Origin: JBBRDU01 sp038230335
GTDB taxonomy: Bacteria; Verrucomicrobiota; Verrucomicrobiia; Chthoniobacterales; UBA10450
Assembly (NCBI GenBank): GCA_038230335.1
Contig: JBBRNL010000004.1
Location: 62,001 to 126,000, forward strand
Length of the DNA: 64,000 nucleotides
Reading direction: 5' to 3'
Positions 50,853 to 59,464 of the stretch are shown here, piece by piece. The stretch's first letter is position 1. Each line of letters starts with the position of its first letter. The position numbers were made by a program, and so were the translations under genes. The notes under the pieces were generated by a model. It was not told where the DNA came from. It ran no database searches and worked only from the letters and a program-made list of their open reading frames with translations.

Positions 50853-53800
50853 ATGCACTTAAACTTAAAGGCAACTCTCTTACTCATAGCTCTTTGCACC
50901 GTTTTGGCGCTTACGGCTAAGGCCACGTCATACACTTGGGCACAGAGCTACGGGGTAGGAAGCTTCGACATCGCCGGGCAACCATCGGACGATCCGTTTT
51001 ACAACTCAGGATCTGATTTCCCGGCTGGCCTCGCCCAAATGCCCGATGGCGGTGTGGTCGTGGCCGGGCAGCTCGATCTGCCAAAGTTGTATTTCAACTG
51101 CTACAGCAATGGCACCAGCTCCCACGCGGATGCGACCCTGGTCCGCTACGGCTCGGACGGCGCGATCATCTGGCAGCGCACCTTGCACCAGACGAACGAG
51201 AAGATCGAGGGCGGCTATTACTACCCGGCGCCGAGCCGCATTTATCAGATCCTGACGGACGCGAACGGAAATATCTTCGTAGTCGGCGGCAAGGGCAACA
51301 CTTCGAACCTGGGCCAGTCGCCTTTTGTGGCGAAATTTTCCGCCGATGGAAATTTGGTATGGCAAAATGGAATCGAAAAAGCCGTCGCCACAATCGGCGA
51401 TCCAGCCCAGAACGTCGATTGCGGCATCGGTACGGCTTACTACATGGGCCTGACCAATGACGGCGGAGTCGTCTTAAGCGCGTCGCAATCGCGCCCGAAC
51501 GTGGGCTACTCCATTCCGACGCTGGCCAAGTTTGACGCCAACGGATCGCTCGTTCTTTACGCCGCTTACGAACATCCCCAGCAATACATGGGAAGTCTTC
51601 CCGTATGCCAATCGCGCGATGGCACCAAATTTGTGATGCTGGCGCAATATCCGTACAATGATTTCAGTGCCAGTTGGGGAGCTACGGCGATCGTTACCGA
51701 TGCGAGCGGAAACATCGTGGCTGAACGGAGTTTCGCGCCCGATTCCCTCCGTAGCGAAATCCCGCGCGCGATCATTGCCACGGCCGACGGCGGCTTCGCG
51801 ACGTTGTCTTTGAATGGCACCTCCGGCGTTGTGGTGCGGAAGTTCAATGGCGATCTTTCGACCGAAGTTTTCGAGAAGGTGATCACGCGGAGTCGGTTTT
51901 TCACTGCGAGCAGCCTTATGGAAACACCTGACGGAGGCTTGCTCGTTGGTGGGCACACCTCGGCCCCTAACGGGAGTGCGGGCGGCGGCGGCGAAGAAGC
52001 CGCTCTCATGAAACTCAAATCTGACGGATCCCTCGATTTCGTGTCGTTGTTAGGCGGATCGAACAGCGAGATGTACGACGACGGCATAGCCATCGGCTGT
52101 AACGCGATACAGACGCCGGACGGTGGTTACGCGTTTACGGTCGCGACACGCAGTTACGCCATCGATGCGTCGGCCCGCAAAACAGACTGGTGGATCGTGA
52201 AAACGGATAGCAGCCGCAAGGTGCAAAATTTTGGCGACCTGATGTTCGATCAACCGCTCGATGTTTACACAGTTACCGACACGACGCGGACACCGACGGA
52301 CATCACCGCCTTCTCGCGCGTCACGTACCCTCTTTCCGCGCAAACGAACATTGCACCGACTTTCAATATTCAGGACACCGGAGCCTACAGCGCGCCGGAC
52401 AAACCGACCGTCGTTTTCCAGGCGGCAGCGGTCGCAATCGTTCCGCCCGGACCTGCGCTCGCGTTTTCCGCGATCGGCCCCGTTTCCGCCGGCGCCAGCA
52501 TGCAGTTCTCCGCCACGACGGCCACGGGATGGAACGTTCGCGTGCAAACCACCACCACCCCCGAGACCGAAGCCAGTTGGGTCGACTTGAACGACGATAA
52601 CAGTGGCCAGATGACGGAAAACAGTCCGGGTCATTACACACTCGATTCAGCCGCATATCCACCGGGGAGCGCCATCTATTTCCGCGCGATCGCATCCAAA
52701 GCGGGCGAGACGGATCTCCTCTCCTTGGCATCCGATCCCTTTTCTCTGCAGCAGGCGACCCTGCGCATTGCCGCGAGCGTGACATCGACCAGCGATGCTG
52801 TGAACGGTCACTTTGCGCACAATGGGGACGATATCGTCTACACGCTGACCTTTACCAATACCAACTCGATTCTCGCGAAAAACCTTCGCGTTTCTACCAC
52901 CGTCCCGAGCTACATCGAAAACCAGACCAACCTGCGCAAACAGTTTGCCAGTGCGGAGCTGCTCATCAGTCCGGGCGGAACATATAATCCTGCGACCGCG
53001 CCCAACGCCAACGACGCCACCATCGTCTGGGATGTGGGCGATCTGGGCGGCGGGCTGCAGAACTTTGTCCGCTTCACGGTTCACCCGCTCTCGAACACAG
53101 TCCGCACCGAGCAACTGCTCAATCTGCCTAACGATTACGCGGTCTACAGCGCGAGTCATCAACCTCCCGGCCGCTCCACCGGTTTTACGAGTGGCGCACC
53201 CAACATCCAGACGCACGTCGAGGGCCCAATCAAAATGACCCTCGTCGCCCAATCGACGACGGTCGCTCCGGGAGGTCAATTCACCTATCGCTTCACCCTG
53301 CAAAACCTCGGAGCGACAACGGCGGCTCACGCCCTGGCCGTCGTGGTGCAACCCGAGTTCACGCGCTTCATCGCTCCGGTAATCTTTAGCAACACTCCAC
53401 CCGTCACCAAGAAGAAGCCAAAGGTCCCGCCTTTTGTTCCTACCGCGAAACTTGTCTATGTGGCCGGGCAATCCGATCCGCAGGTCGTCATGAACGTCGG
53501 TCCGCTCAATCCCAATCAAACGGTCACGATCGACGTCACCTTCCAGACGCAGTGGGCTGATCCAGCCGAAGTGCCGAAGATCCGCAGCATCGACTATGGC
53601 GCCGCCTTTCTGACGGACACAGCCTACACCAGCTTCACTACAGCCTACGCGAATGCCGTCACGCTGCCGGATTTTGGCGGTGGAACGGACTTCTTCGCGT
53701 TCATGATCAACCCCACAAATATCATTGCGCTCAGCCAGGACGACTCCGGGGCCGTCAATGTCACGCTGCAAGGCTCGCTCGATAATCAACCGCGCCTCGC

Positions 53801-56198
53801 GCTCGACAAAACGATCAGCAGCGCCAATAACAGCATCGCGGATGACACCTCCGCCACGGCGAGTCAAACCGTTAGGCCAGGTGGTCAACTGACATTTTTG
53901 TTAGGCACGGTCAACAAGGGTAAATCGGAAGCCACCGACGTTTATATCCAGGATCGAATGCCTGACCACGCCACCCTCGTCGCGAATTCAGCCAGGATCG
54001 TGACCGTGGTGGATGGGAACGCCCAGCCTCCACCCCCCCCGCCGAAAAAGAAACCGAAGAAGACCCCGCCCCCACCGGCGCCTCCTAACACCGGCACGCT
54101 TCGCATAGTGCCGGATCCCGACCACCATCACCTCCGTTTCGCGGGACTCAACCTTCCGCCCAAAGTTGGGCTTGTCGTGCAATACACAGTCCAAATCGAT
54201 AGCGGTGTGAACGCTCCCGCCGCCGGCACACTGATCAATGTAGATGAGCCGGTCACTCACGATCCGGCGGCATCGCCTCGCATCCCCTCAAGCGTCTCGA
54301 GCATAGGCTCATCCATTACGCCCCACACACCGATCGGATTCTACGCTGCCGGCAAAATTGAGGTGATCGGCGACGTGCAATTTTCGCAACCGAAAGTCCA
54401 GGCATTGGTGACTGGACCAAGGGTCGCCGATGATATTGGTGCCGCCGCCAACGCCATGACAGCTGTTTACAATCAAACGCCCGGCGCGGCGCCAGCCTTC
54501 GATCCGGTTAGCAAGCAATGGTTGCTCAACGGGGCGCCCTACAAGGCGCAGCGTTACTACGTCCACTATGAAAATGCAGGTACCGTGGCTGCCAACGGTG
54601 TCACCCTCGATTTCCTGCTGCCGTCGCACACTGCATTTTATCGGGCCTCGTTTGTCTCTTTGTCCCTGGACGGACCCATTGGGAAGACCGGGGAACTGAT
54701 CGCCACACCGGCGGGTTCCACCATTGCTAGTCCGCAATTTCTCTCCACCGGCGGAACCGTGAATTTCACTTTCACTCAACTACCCGCCAGCGCGAAAGGC
54801 GACGTCATGGTGGAAGTGATCAACACCCCCGACGGCGTGGAACAAACGGGCTCTTTTGTTGGCGATCCCGCTACCTTGATCGCCACCATCCGCGATAACA
54901 TGGCCACAACAAGCACGCCGCGCGTCCCGACGCCGCTGCTTGCCGCAGCCGTCGAGCAGCAATCGCCGCGGCTCAGTGGGCTGCTGGATTTCCTGTCCCC
55001 GCACAAGGCCGTGCAAAGAACCACACCGATTCTCATTGAGCTGCCGCCGCAGGTGCCAAAATTAGGTTACAAGGTGACGGCACCGCAGGAAGTGAAGGCG
55101 GGACAGAATTTTCAACTCCAAATCCAGGTCATGAATTACGGCGAAGTCGGAGTGTCGCCATACATCGACATTCCGATTCCGAAGAATGCCACATTCGTTA
55201 GCGCGGAAGCGGGCCAGGGCCAGGTCATCACGCCCGCTCAAAATGAAGTCGATGGACTGCTCACCGTGGCGATCGCCAGGGACAATGGTCCGACTAACGT
55301 GCCGGCCCCAGACTCAGGATGGCTGCCGCCGCACACGACCGGTGTAATCAACGTGACCCTGCAAGCCACCGGACTTCCCGGTGCCGATATTAACAGCGAT
55401 ACTATCCGCGCATACCTGTTCTTTGCCGGGCGAATTTACGCGCCATCAGTTAAGACGAGAATCGTGCCAAACGTTCTCATTGGCGGAGTGCTATCGGCCA
55501 CACTGAGTGCGATCAGCGGACCGCCTTTGACTCAAGTGTTCTTCAATAACGGTATTGCCTCCGGCACAACCGTTGACCTCTTTGACGTCGGCGGTGGCAA
55601 TATCGTCGCGTCCGGCGCCGGGAACATCGTCGCGACCGGTGGCGGTAATATCGTCGCTTCGGGTGGGGGTAACATCGTCGCAACGGGCGGCGGCAATGTG
55701 GTCACGGTTGGCACAACCAATGGCGGTAATCTGATCGCGCATGGGAACGAGATTGTTGCGTCCGGTGGCGGCAACATTCTCGTTCCGCAGGGAAGTACAA
55801 TCGTGGCGAGCGGCGGCGGTAATATCGTCGCCTCGGGCGGCGGTAACATCGTGGCGAGCGGCGGCGGTAACATTGTGGCCAGCGGCGGCGGTAATATCAT
55901 TAGCACGCAAGGCGGCGGTTTCGCTCCACCGACACCCGCGATCGCTCCCCTCTTCGGCAATGCGCTCGGTCAGATCGTCGCCTCCGGCGGAGGCAATATT
56001 GTCGCCACGGGTGGCGGAAACATTGTGGCCAGCGGTGGCGGTAACATTGTGGCCAGCGGCGGCGGTAATATCATCAGCACGCAAGGCGCGGGCGTGATGA
56101 GTTCCGCGCCCGGCTCTGCCGCCACTCTGCGCGGACCGGACGATCACATTGTGGCGACCGGCGGGGGCAACATCGTAGCCACGGGCAGCGGAAACTAA
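50853..56198 (+). CDS. Giant exported protein: propeller-like N-terminus, DUF11 repeats, GGGNIVA tail
   Basis: A 1781-residue protein with signal peptide MHLNLKATLLLIALCTVLALTAKA. Residues about 30-460 have repeated beta blades (GDGGVVVAGQLDLPKLYF-type, DANGNIFVVGGKGNT, TPDGGLLVGGHTSA). Residues about 640-1530 hold about five DUF11-type modules (DIVYTLTFTNTNSILAKNLRVST, PGGQFTYRFTLQNLGATTAAHALAVVV, PGGQLTFLLGTVNKGKSEATDVYIQDRMP, VKAGQNFQLQIQVMNYGEVG). Two Pro/Lys-rich linkers (PPPPPPKKKPKKTPPPP at about 1060) lie between. The last 200 residues are GGGNIVA(S/T) octapeptides. No anchor is visible. It may be a secreted matrix or adhesin protein and is controlled from a promoter shared with the ECF gene. 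Confidence 0.8.
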   Translation: MHLNLKATLLLIALCTVLALTAKATSYTWAQSYGVGSFDIAGQPSDDPFYNSGSDFPAGLAQMPDGGVVVAGQLDLPKLYFNCYSNGTSSHADATLVRYGSDGAIIWQRTLHQTNEKIEGGYYYPAPSRIYQILTDANGNIFVVGGKGNTSNLGQSPFVAKFSADGNLVWQNGIEKAVATIGDPAQNVDCGIGTAYYMGLTNDGGVVLSASQSRPNVGYSIPTLAKFDANGSLVLYAAYEHPQQYMGSLPVCQSRDGTKFVMLAQYPYNDFSASWGATAIVTDASGNIVAERSFAPDSLRSEIPRAIIATADGGFATLSLNGTSGVVVRKFNGDLSTEVFEKVITRSRFFTASSLMETPDGGLLVGGHTSAPNGSAGGGGEEAALMKLKSDGSLDFVSLLGGSNSEMYDDGIAIGCNAIQTPDGGYAFTVATRSYAIDASARKTDWWIVKTDSSRKVQNFGDLMFDQPLDVYTVTDTTRTPTDITAFSRVTYPLSAQTNIAPTFNIQDTGAYSAPDKPTVVFQAAAVAIVPPGPALAFSAIGPVSAGASMQFSATTATGWNVRVQTTTTPETEASWVDLNDDNSGQMTENSPGHYTLDSAAYPPGSAIYFRAIASKAGETDLLSLASDPFSLQQATLRIAASVTSTSDAVNGHFAHNGDDIVYTLTFTNTNSILAKNLRVSTTVPSYIENQTNLRKQFASAELLISPGGTYNPATAPNANDATIVWDVGDLGGGLQNFVRFTVHPLSNTVRTEQLLNLPNDYAVYSASHQPPGRSTGFTSGAPNIQTHVEGPIKMTLVAQSTTVAPGGQFTYRFTLQNLGATTAAHALAVVVQPEFTRFIAPVIFSNTPPVTKKKPKVPPFVPTAKLVYVAGQSDPQVVMNVGPLNPNQTVTIDVTFQTQWADPAEVPKIRSIDYGAAFLTDTAYTSFTTAYANAVTLPDFGGGTDFFAFMINPTNIIALSQDDSGAVNVTLQGSLDNQPRLALDKTISSANNSIADDTSATASQTVRPGGQLTFLLGTVNKGKSEATDVYIQDRMPDHATLVANSARIVTVVDGNAQPPPPPPKKKPKKTPPPPAPPNTGTLRIVPDPDHHHLRFAGLNLPPKVGLVVQYTVQIDSGVNAPAAGTLINVDEPVTHDPAASPRIPSSVSSIGSSITPHTPIGFYAAGKIEVIGDVQFSQPKVQALVTGPRVADDIGAAANAMTAVYNQTPGAAPAFDPVSKQWLLNGAPYKAQRYYVHYENAGTVAANGVTLDFLLPSHTAFYRASFVSLSLDGPIGKTGELIATPAGSTIASPQFLSTGGTVNFTFTQLPASAKGDVMVEVINTPDGVEQTGSFVGDPATLIATIRDNMATTSTPRVPTPLLAAAVEQQSPRLSGLLDFLSPHKAVQRTTPILIELPPQVPKLGYKVTAPQEVKAGQNFQLQIQVMNYGEVGVSPYIDIPIPKNATFVSAEAGQGQVITPAQNEVDGLLTVAIARDNGPTNVPAPDSGWLPPHTTGVINVTLQATGLPGADINSDTIRAYLFFAGRIYAPSVKTRIVPNVLIGGVLSATLSAISGPPLTQVFFNNGIASGTTVDLFDVGGGNIVASGAGNIVATGGGNIVASGGGNIVATGGGNVVTVGTTNGGNLIAHGNEIVASGGGNILVPQGSTIVASGGGNIVASGGGNIVASGGGNIVASGGGNIISTQGGGFAPPTPAIAPLFGNALGQIVASGGGNIVATGGGNIVASGGGNIVASGGGNIISTQGAGVMSSAPGSAATLRGPDDHIVATGGGNIVATGSGN
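55590..56195 (+). repeat. 24-bp tandem repeat encoding GGGNIVA(S/T)
   Basis: About 17 near-complete units, residues 1580-1780 of the giant protein, broken by short different segments (TQGGGFAPPTPAIAPLFGNA and PGSAATLRGPDD). Gly at three of eight positions with regular hydrophobics suggests a beta-solenoid or similar roll. Synonymous codon differences between units show selection on the protein repeat. Confidence 0.85.
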
Positions 56199-56293
56199 TC
56201 CTGACCCGATTGTCGGTTCTAACCCGACCGATCGATCGCAGGCGACTTTGCCGGTTGACCGGGCGCGTAGCGAGCACGTAGAGATACGGCTTC

Positions 56294-57148
56294 ATGTCAC
56301 TGCTTCGTGCGGTCAGCCGCGTCTTCGGCTCAAAAACGAGCGCACCGATTTCCGATCGGCCGGAGAAGTTTTTGTTCATCATCTGCATGAACAACAGCGG
56401 CTCGACTCTGCTCGAGCGCGTCATGAGCGAATGCCGCGATGCCGTGGGATTCCCCGCGCCAGGCGGACCCGATCAACAGGTCAATGGACAGGGCTTTGTG
56501 CCCGACCTCATGCCGATCCCGGGCAAGATGATTCCGAAATGCCGCCGCATCTGGAGCGAGCAAGCGGCCATTTTGGCTAACGAGCTTCATTACCAGTGGC
56601 CGAAGATCAAGCTGCGCTGGAACGAGGAATGGGCCAAAAATCCAAAATTCGAAACGGCTAATCCGCGCATTTTTCTCGAAAAATCGCCGCCCAATATTTT
56701 TCGCGCCTCCATGCTGCAAAAGCATTTCGAGGACAGTTCGTTCATTCTCATGCAGCGCAATCCCTACGCCGTGGCGGAGGGCATCAGGCGAAGAGCGAAA
56801 CTGACTCTCGCGCGATGCATCGAACATTGGATCCGCTGCGCCCGGCAGCAGATGCGGAACGAAAAACTTTTGCGGCGCGCCATCAAAATGAATTACGAAG
56901 AACTTTCCGAGCAACCGGAATCCTGCCGCCAGCGAGTGGTCGGTTTCATGCCCGAACTAAGCGATCTCGACGTGGGCCGGGATGTGGAAGTCCACTCCCT
57001 CGACGGCCGGGTCCGTCAACCCATCGTTAATTACAACGAGAAGCAGATCGCACTGCTTTCTCCGGAAGAGCTCGCTGAAATTAATCGTCACCTCCAGCCG
57101 ATCCCGGAGATCATGGCACACTTCGGCTACGAATACATTGGCGGATGA
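56294..57148 (+). CDS. Sulfotransferase-family protein
   Basis: A 284-residue cytoplasmic PAPS-dependent-type sulfotransferase. The 5'-phosphosulfate loop is in FLFIICMNNSGSTLLERVM (about 27-45), with Ser-Thr after Gly. The 3'-phosphate region is in SSFILMQRNPYAVAEGIRRR (about 150-170, the RxPxxxxxS-like site). The C-terminal helical part is IDxNYEELSEQPESCRQRV-like. The acceptor is unknown; the neighbouring ASST-like gene (minus strand) may share a sulfation context, but the two are convergent. Confidence 0.7.
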   Translation: MSLLRAVSRVFGSKTSAPISDRPEKFLFIICMNNSGSTLLERVMSECRDAVGFPAPGGPDQQVNGQGFVPDLMPIPGKMIPKCRRIWSEQAAILANELHYQWPKIKLRWNEEWAKNPKFETANPRIFLEKSPPNIFRASMLQKHFEDSSFILMQRNPYAVAEGIRRRAKLTLARCIEHWIRCARQQMRNEKLLRRAIKMNYEELSEQPESCRQRVVGFMPELSDLDVGRDVEVHSLDGRVRQPIVNYNEKQIALLSPEELAEINRHLQPIPEIMAHFGYEYIGG

Positions 57149-57176
57149 GCGTCGTCGGGAAGCGAACCGACGCGCT

Positions 57177-59216
57177 CTAAGGGCCGAGGATTCTGCCGTT
57201 ATTTGCTTTCACCAAGGCCGCATCGGCGCCGTTGATCAATCCATCGACGGTTACGTCCGCCCGGAAATTTGAACTGGTGATGCGCTTGGTCGAGCGACCT
57301 TTGGTCAGTTTGATGTCGGAGTTGTTGACCACGCTGTCCCCGTTGCAGTCGGCCAGGATGACGTTCATCGGGACAGCAGCGGTCCCCACATTGGTGCCGT
57401 CGTTCACTCCGAACAACGTAATGACAAGAGAATCCGAAGCACCGATGTGGGTGAGATTTACAGTCACCTGCTTTCCATTCACGGTCGGCGGTCCAACCGT
57501 CGCCGCCTGGCCCCCGGGACCGTCGTTCACGGCCGCCGCGCTCACCGTCACCGGCGTGGGAAACGTAATCACCATCTGGTAATCACCGGTCGCTCCGCCG
57601 CTTCGGCATTCCACGCCCGGGGCACCGTTCAAGGGCAGATTAATGTCGAAGATTCCGGCGGCTCCATGAACCTTGCGCGAAACTGCGGCGACCGGATCGA
57701 TCGTCGCAAACGTCATCGATTCGAGATGGATCGGGATGGAATTCCAGGCGGTCGAACAAAAAGTGGTCGTATAGCGATAATCAAAAACCTTGTCGCCGTT
57801 CGGCTCTAAACCGATCAACGCCGCGAATTGCGGCCCCCCCTGATTGATCACGTCCGAGTAGGTGACCAGGTAGTTGCTCGCAGCATCTTCGTAGACGCTC
57901 GAGCAGATCCAACTGAAGAGCGTTTGGCCGGTGGAATAGTTCCACAGCTCCGAAGCCGCCCGGTTCGGCAGATCGAGCCCATATTTGCGAGGAGCACTAT
58001 AGCCGCGCTGGGTGCCAGCCGGACTATGGTTGGAGCTGGTTTGTCCATCGTCGAAAAGAAGGAGCTTATCGTCCGTTGTAAACGACACCGCATGTTGCCC
58101 GATGGGCGGCAAGCTGCTCGCGTCCAAACCTAACGCGAAATTTCGCAAGGAAGGAAACTGATACCACTGCTTCGTCGGATCCCCCAAAATCCATTTGATC
58201 GCGCCCGTTTCGTAATCCAGAGCGATAACGAAATCCTCACGGCTCGACACGATCAACGAGTCGTCCGACTTCCGATAGGTGGCCGCGTTGTTGTGAAACC
58301 AGTCGCGCGGCGCGGGTCCAAGGAATTGACTAGGATCGTCGCCCCCGGCCGTCATAGCCGCGCTGATGATGTCGGCCATGTTCCATGTCTTCACAGGATT
58401 GCCGAGCGCGTCTACTTCGATGATGACCGCCTCCGTCTGGCTGGTTGTGTCGACTTCCAAAAGCATTCCCGTTTTGCCCGGGTCGAAGTTGTGATGGCCC
58501 GTCCACGTCACACCGAGAGCAGCGTAGTCCTGAAGAAAGGTCATCGTCCCGTCGAATTCCATTCGGGTCAGCCCGCTCCGTTGCGATGAACTTGGGGAGG
58601 GCGCGGAGATGTAGACGCCGTTGGCGAAGAACATGGAGGCGTGACTGGTCACTCCGGCCGTGCCAACCCAGCGCACGGCACCGTCGCTGTCCATCAGCAC
58701 GGGCGACTGAAATCCGCAGTCGTTCTTGACGAGGAAGTAGTCATAACTCAAAGCGGTGCTGCTCGACCTCGCCTGCGCCACCGTGGGCTGGTCGAATTGA
58801 TGGCAGGGATCGACCCAGGCAGCGGCCGTCACGACCACGCTCGTTTGCTGGATCGTGTTATCGGTAAAGACGCAGTTGACCGACACCGTGTTCGCGTAAT
58901 TCGCGTAAAGACCGAAGACAGGAATCACGAGTACACCGGTCTGAGTATTTAAATAACCACGGCTCTTCAAATAACCGCTCGTGTATATCGCCGATACCGG
59001 CCGCGTCACGGACCCTGGCTTTGGGGAGATCGTGAATCGTACGCTCTTCAGAGATTGAGCCGGGCTGACCGTGGCGTTGATCTCGCTAATGAAAGGCGTT
59101 GGACCCGTGCCCTGCCCGGTGATGGTCACAGTTCCGGCGCACGCCGTCCCCAGACTGATTGCCTGAATGAAAAGGCCTAATACCGAACCCAACAGGATGG
59201 GTCTTAGGGCGCGCAC
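57177..59216 (-). CDS. Exported arylsulfotransferase-like (ASST) protein with dockerin-like tail
   Basis: A 679-residue exported protein. The signal peptide is in residues 1-28. An Ig-like N-terminal domain (about 30-130, VTITGQGTGPTPFISEINATV) precedes an ASST-type six-blade propeller (about 150-560): PVLMDSDGAVRWVG, then WTGHHNFDPG, WFHNNAATYRKSDDSLIVSSREDF, IGQHAVSFTTDDKLLLFDDG. The catalytic His of AssT cannot be placed for certain. Near the C-terminus DCNGDSVVNNSDIKLTKG and FRADVTVDGLINGADAALVKA are two dockerin-like Ca-loops. Such tails normally bind cohesins, but no cohesin is seen in this window. Confidence 0.75.
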   Translation of the reverse strand: MRALRPILLGSVLGLFIQAISLGTACAGTVTITGQGTGPTPFISEINATVSPAQSLKSVRFTISPKPGSVTRPVSAIYTSGYLKSRGYLNTQTGVLVIPVFGLYANYANTVSVNCVFTDNTIQQTSVVVTAAAWVDPCHQFDQPTVAQARSSSTALSYDYFLVKNDCGFQSPVLMDSDGAVRWVGTAGVTSHASMFFANGVYISAPSPSSSQRSGLTRMEFDGTMTFLQDYAALGVTWTGHHNFDPGKTGMLLEVDTTSQTEAVIIEVDALGNPVKTWNMADIISAAMTAGGDDPSQFLGPAPRDWFHNNAATYRKSDDSLIVSSREDFVIALDYETGAIKWILGDPTKQWYQFPSLRNFALGLDASSLPPIGQHAVSFTTDDKLLLFDDGQTSSNHSPAGTQRGYSAPRKYGLDLPNRAASELWNYSTGQTLFSWICSSVYEDAASNYLVTYSDVINQGGPQFAALIGLEPNGDKVFDYRYTTTFCSTAWNSIPIHLESMTFATIDPVAAVSRKVHGAAGIFDINLPLNGAPGVECRSGGATGDYQMVITFPTPVTVSAAAVNDGPGGQAATVGPPTVNGKQVTVNLTHIGASDSLVITLFGVNDGTNVGTAAVPMNVILADCNGDSVVNNSDIKLTKGRSTKRITSSNFRADVTVDGLINGADAALVKANNGRILGP

Positions 59217-59464
59217 AGGTCTTTCATATTAATAAGCCAGCATCAATTCCGAGTCTTTGATAGCACGTAGGCATACGCAGGAAAAACAGATTCGATTGAG
59301 ACCACGCGCCGAACTTTCCCACGCGTGTGTCGCATTTAAGAACCTGTAGTCCCCATATTTTTACGAAAAAAAGATAGATAATCAATTGCCATGATGCAAA
59401 CACGCAAATCGCTCCTCCTCGCTCTCCGTAGTAACGCGACGCAACGTCAACGGCCAGTCGAACC

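Noticed and set aside
52647..53888. 413-residue minus-strand frame inside the giant gene
   Set aside because: It is antisense to a strong coding frame with DUF11 domains, and its product is Arg/Asp-rich with no family content.
55590..56195. Array of similar 24-base units as a CRISPR
   Set aside because: The units are in frame, translated as one protein repeat, have no spacers of constant length and no cas gene is present.
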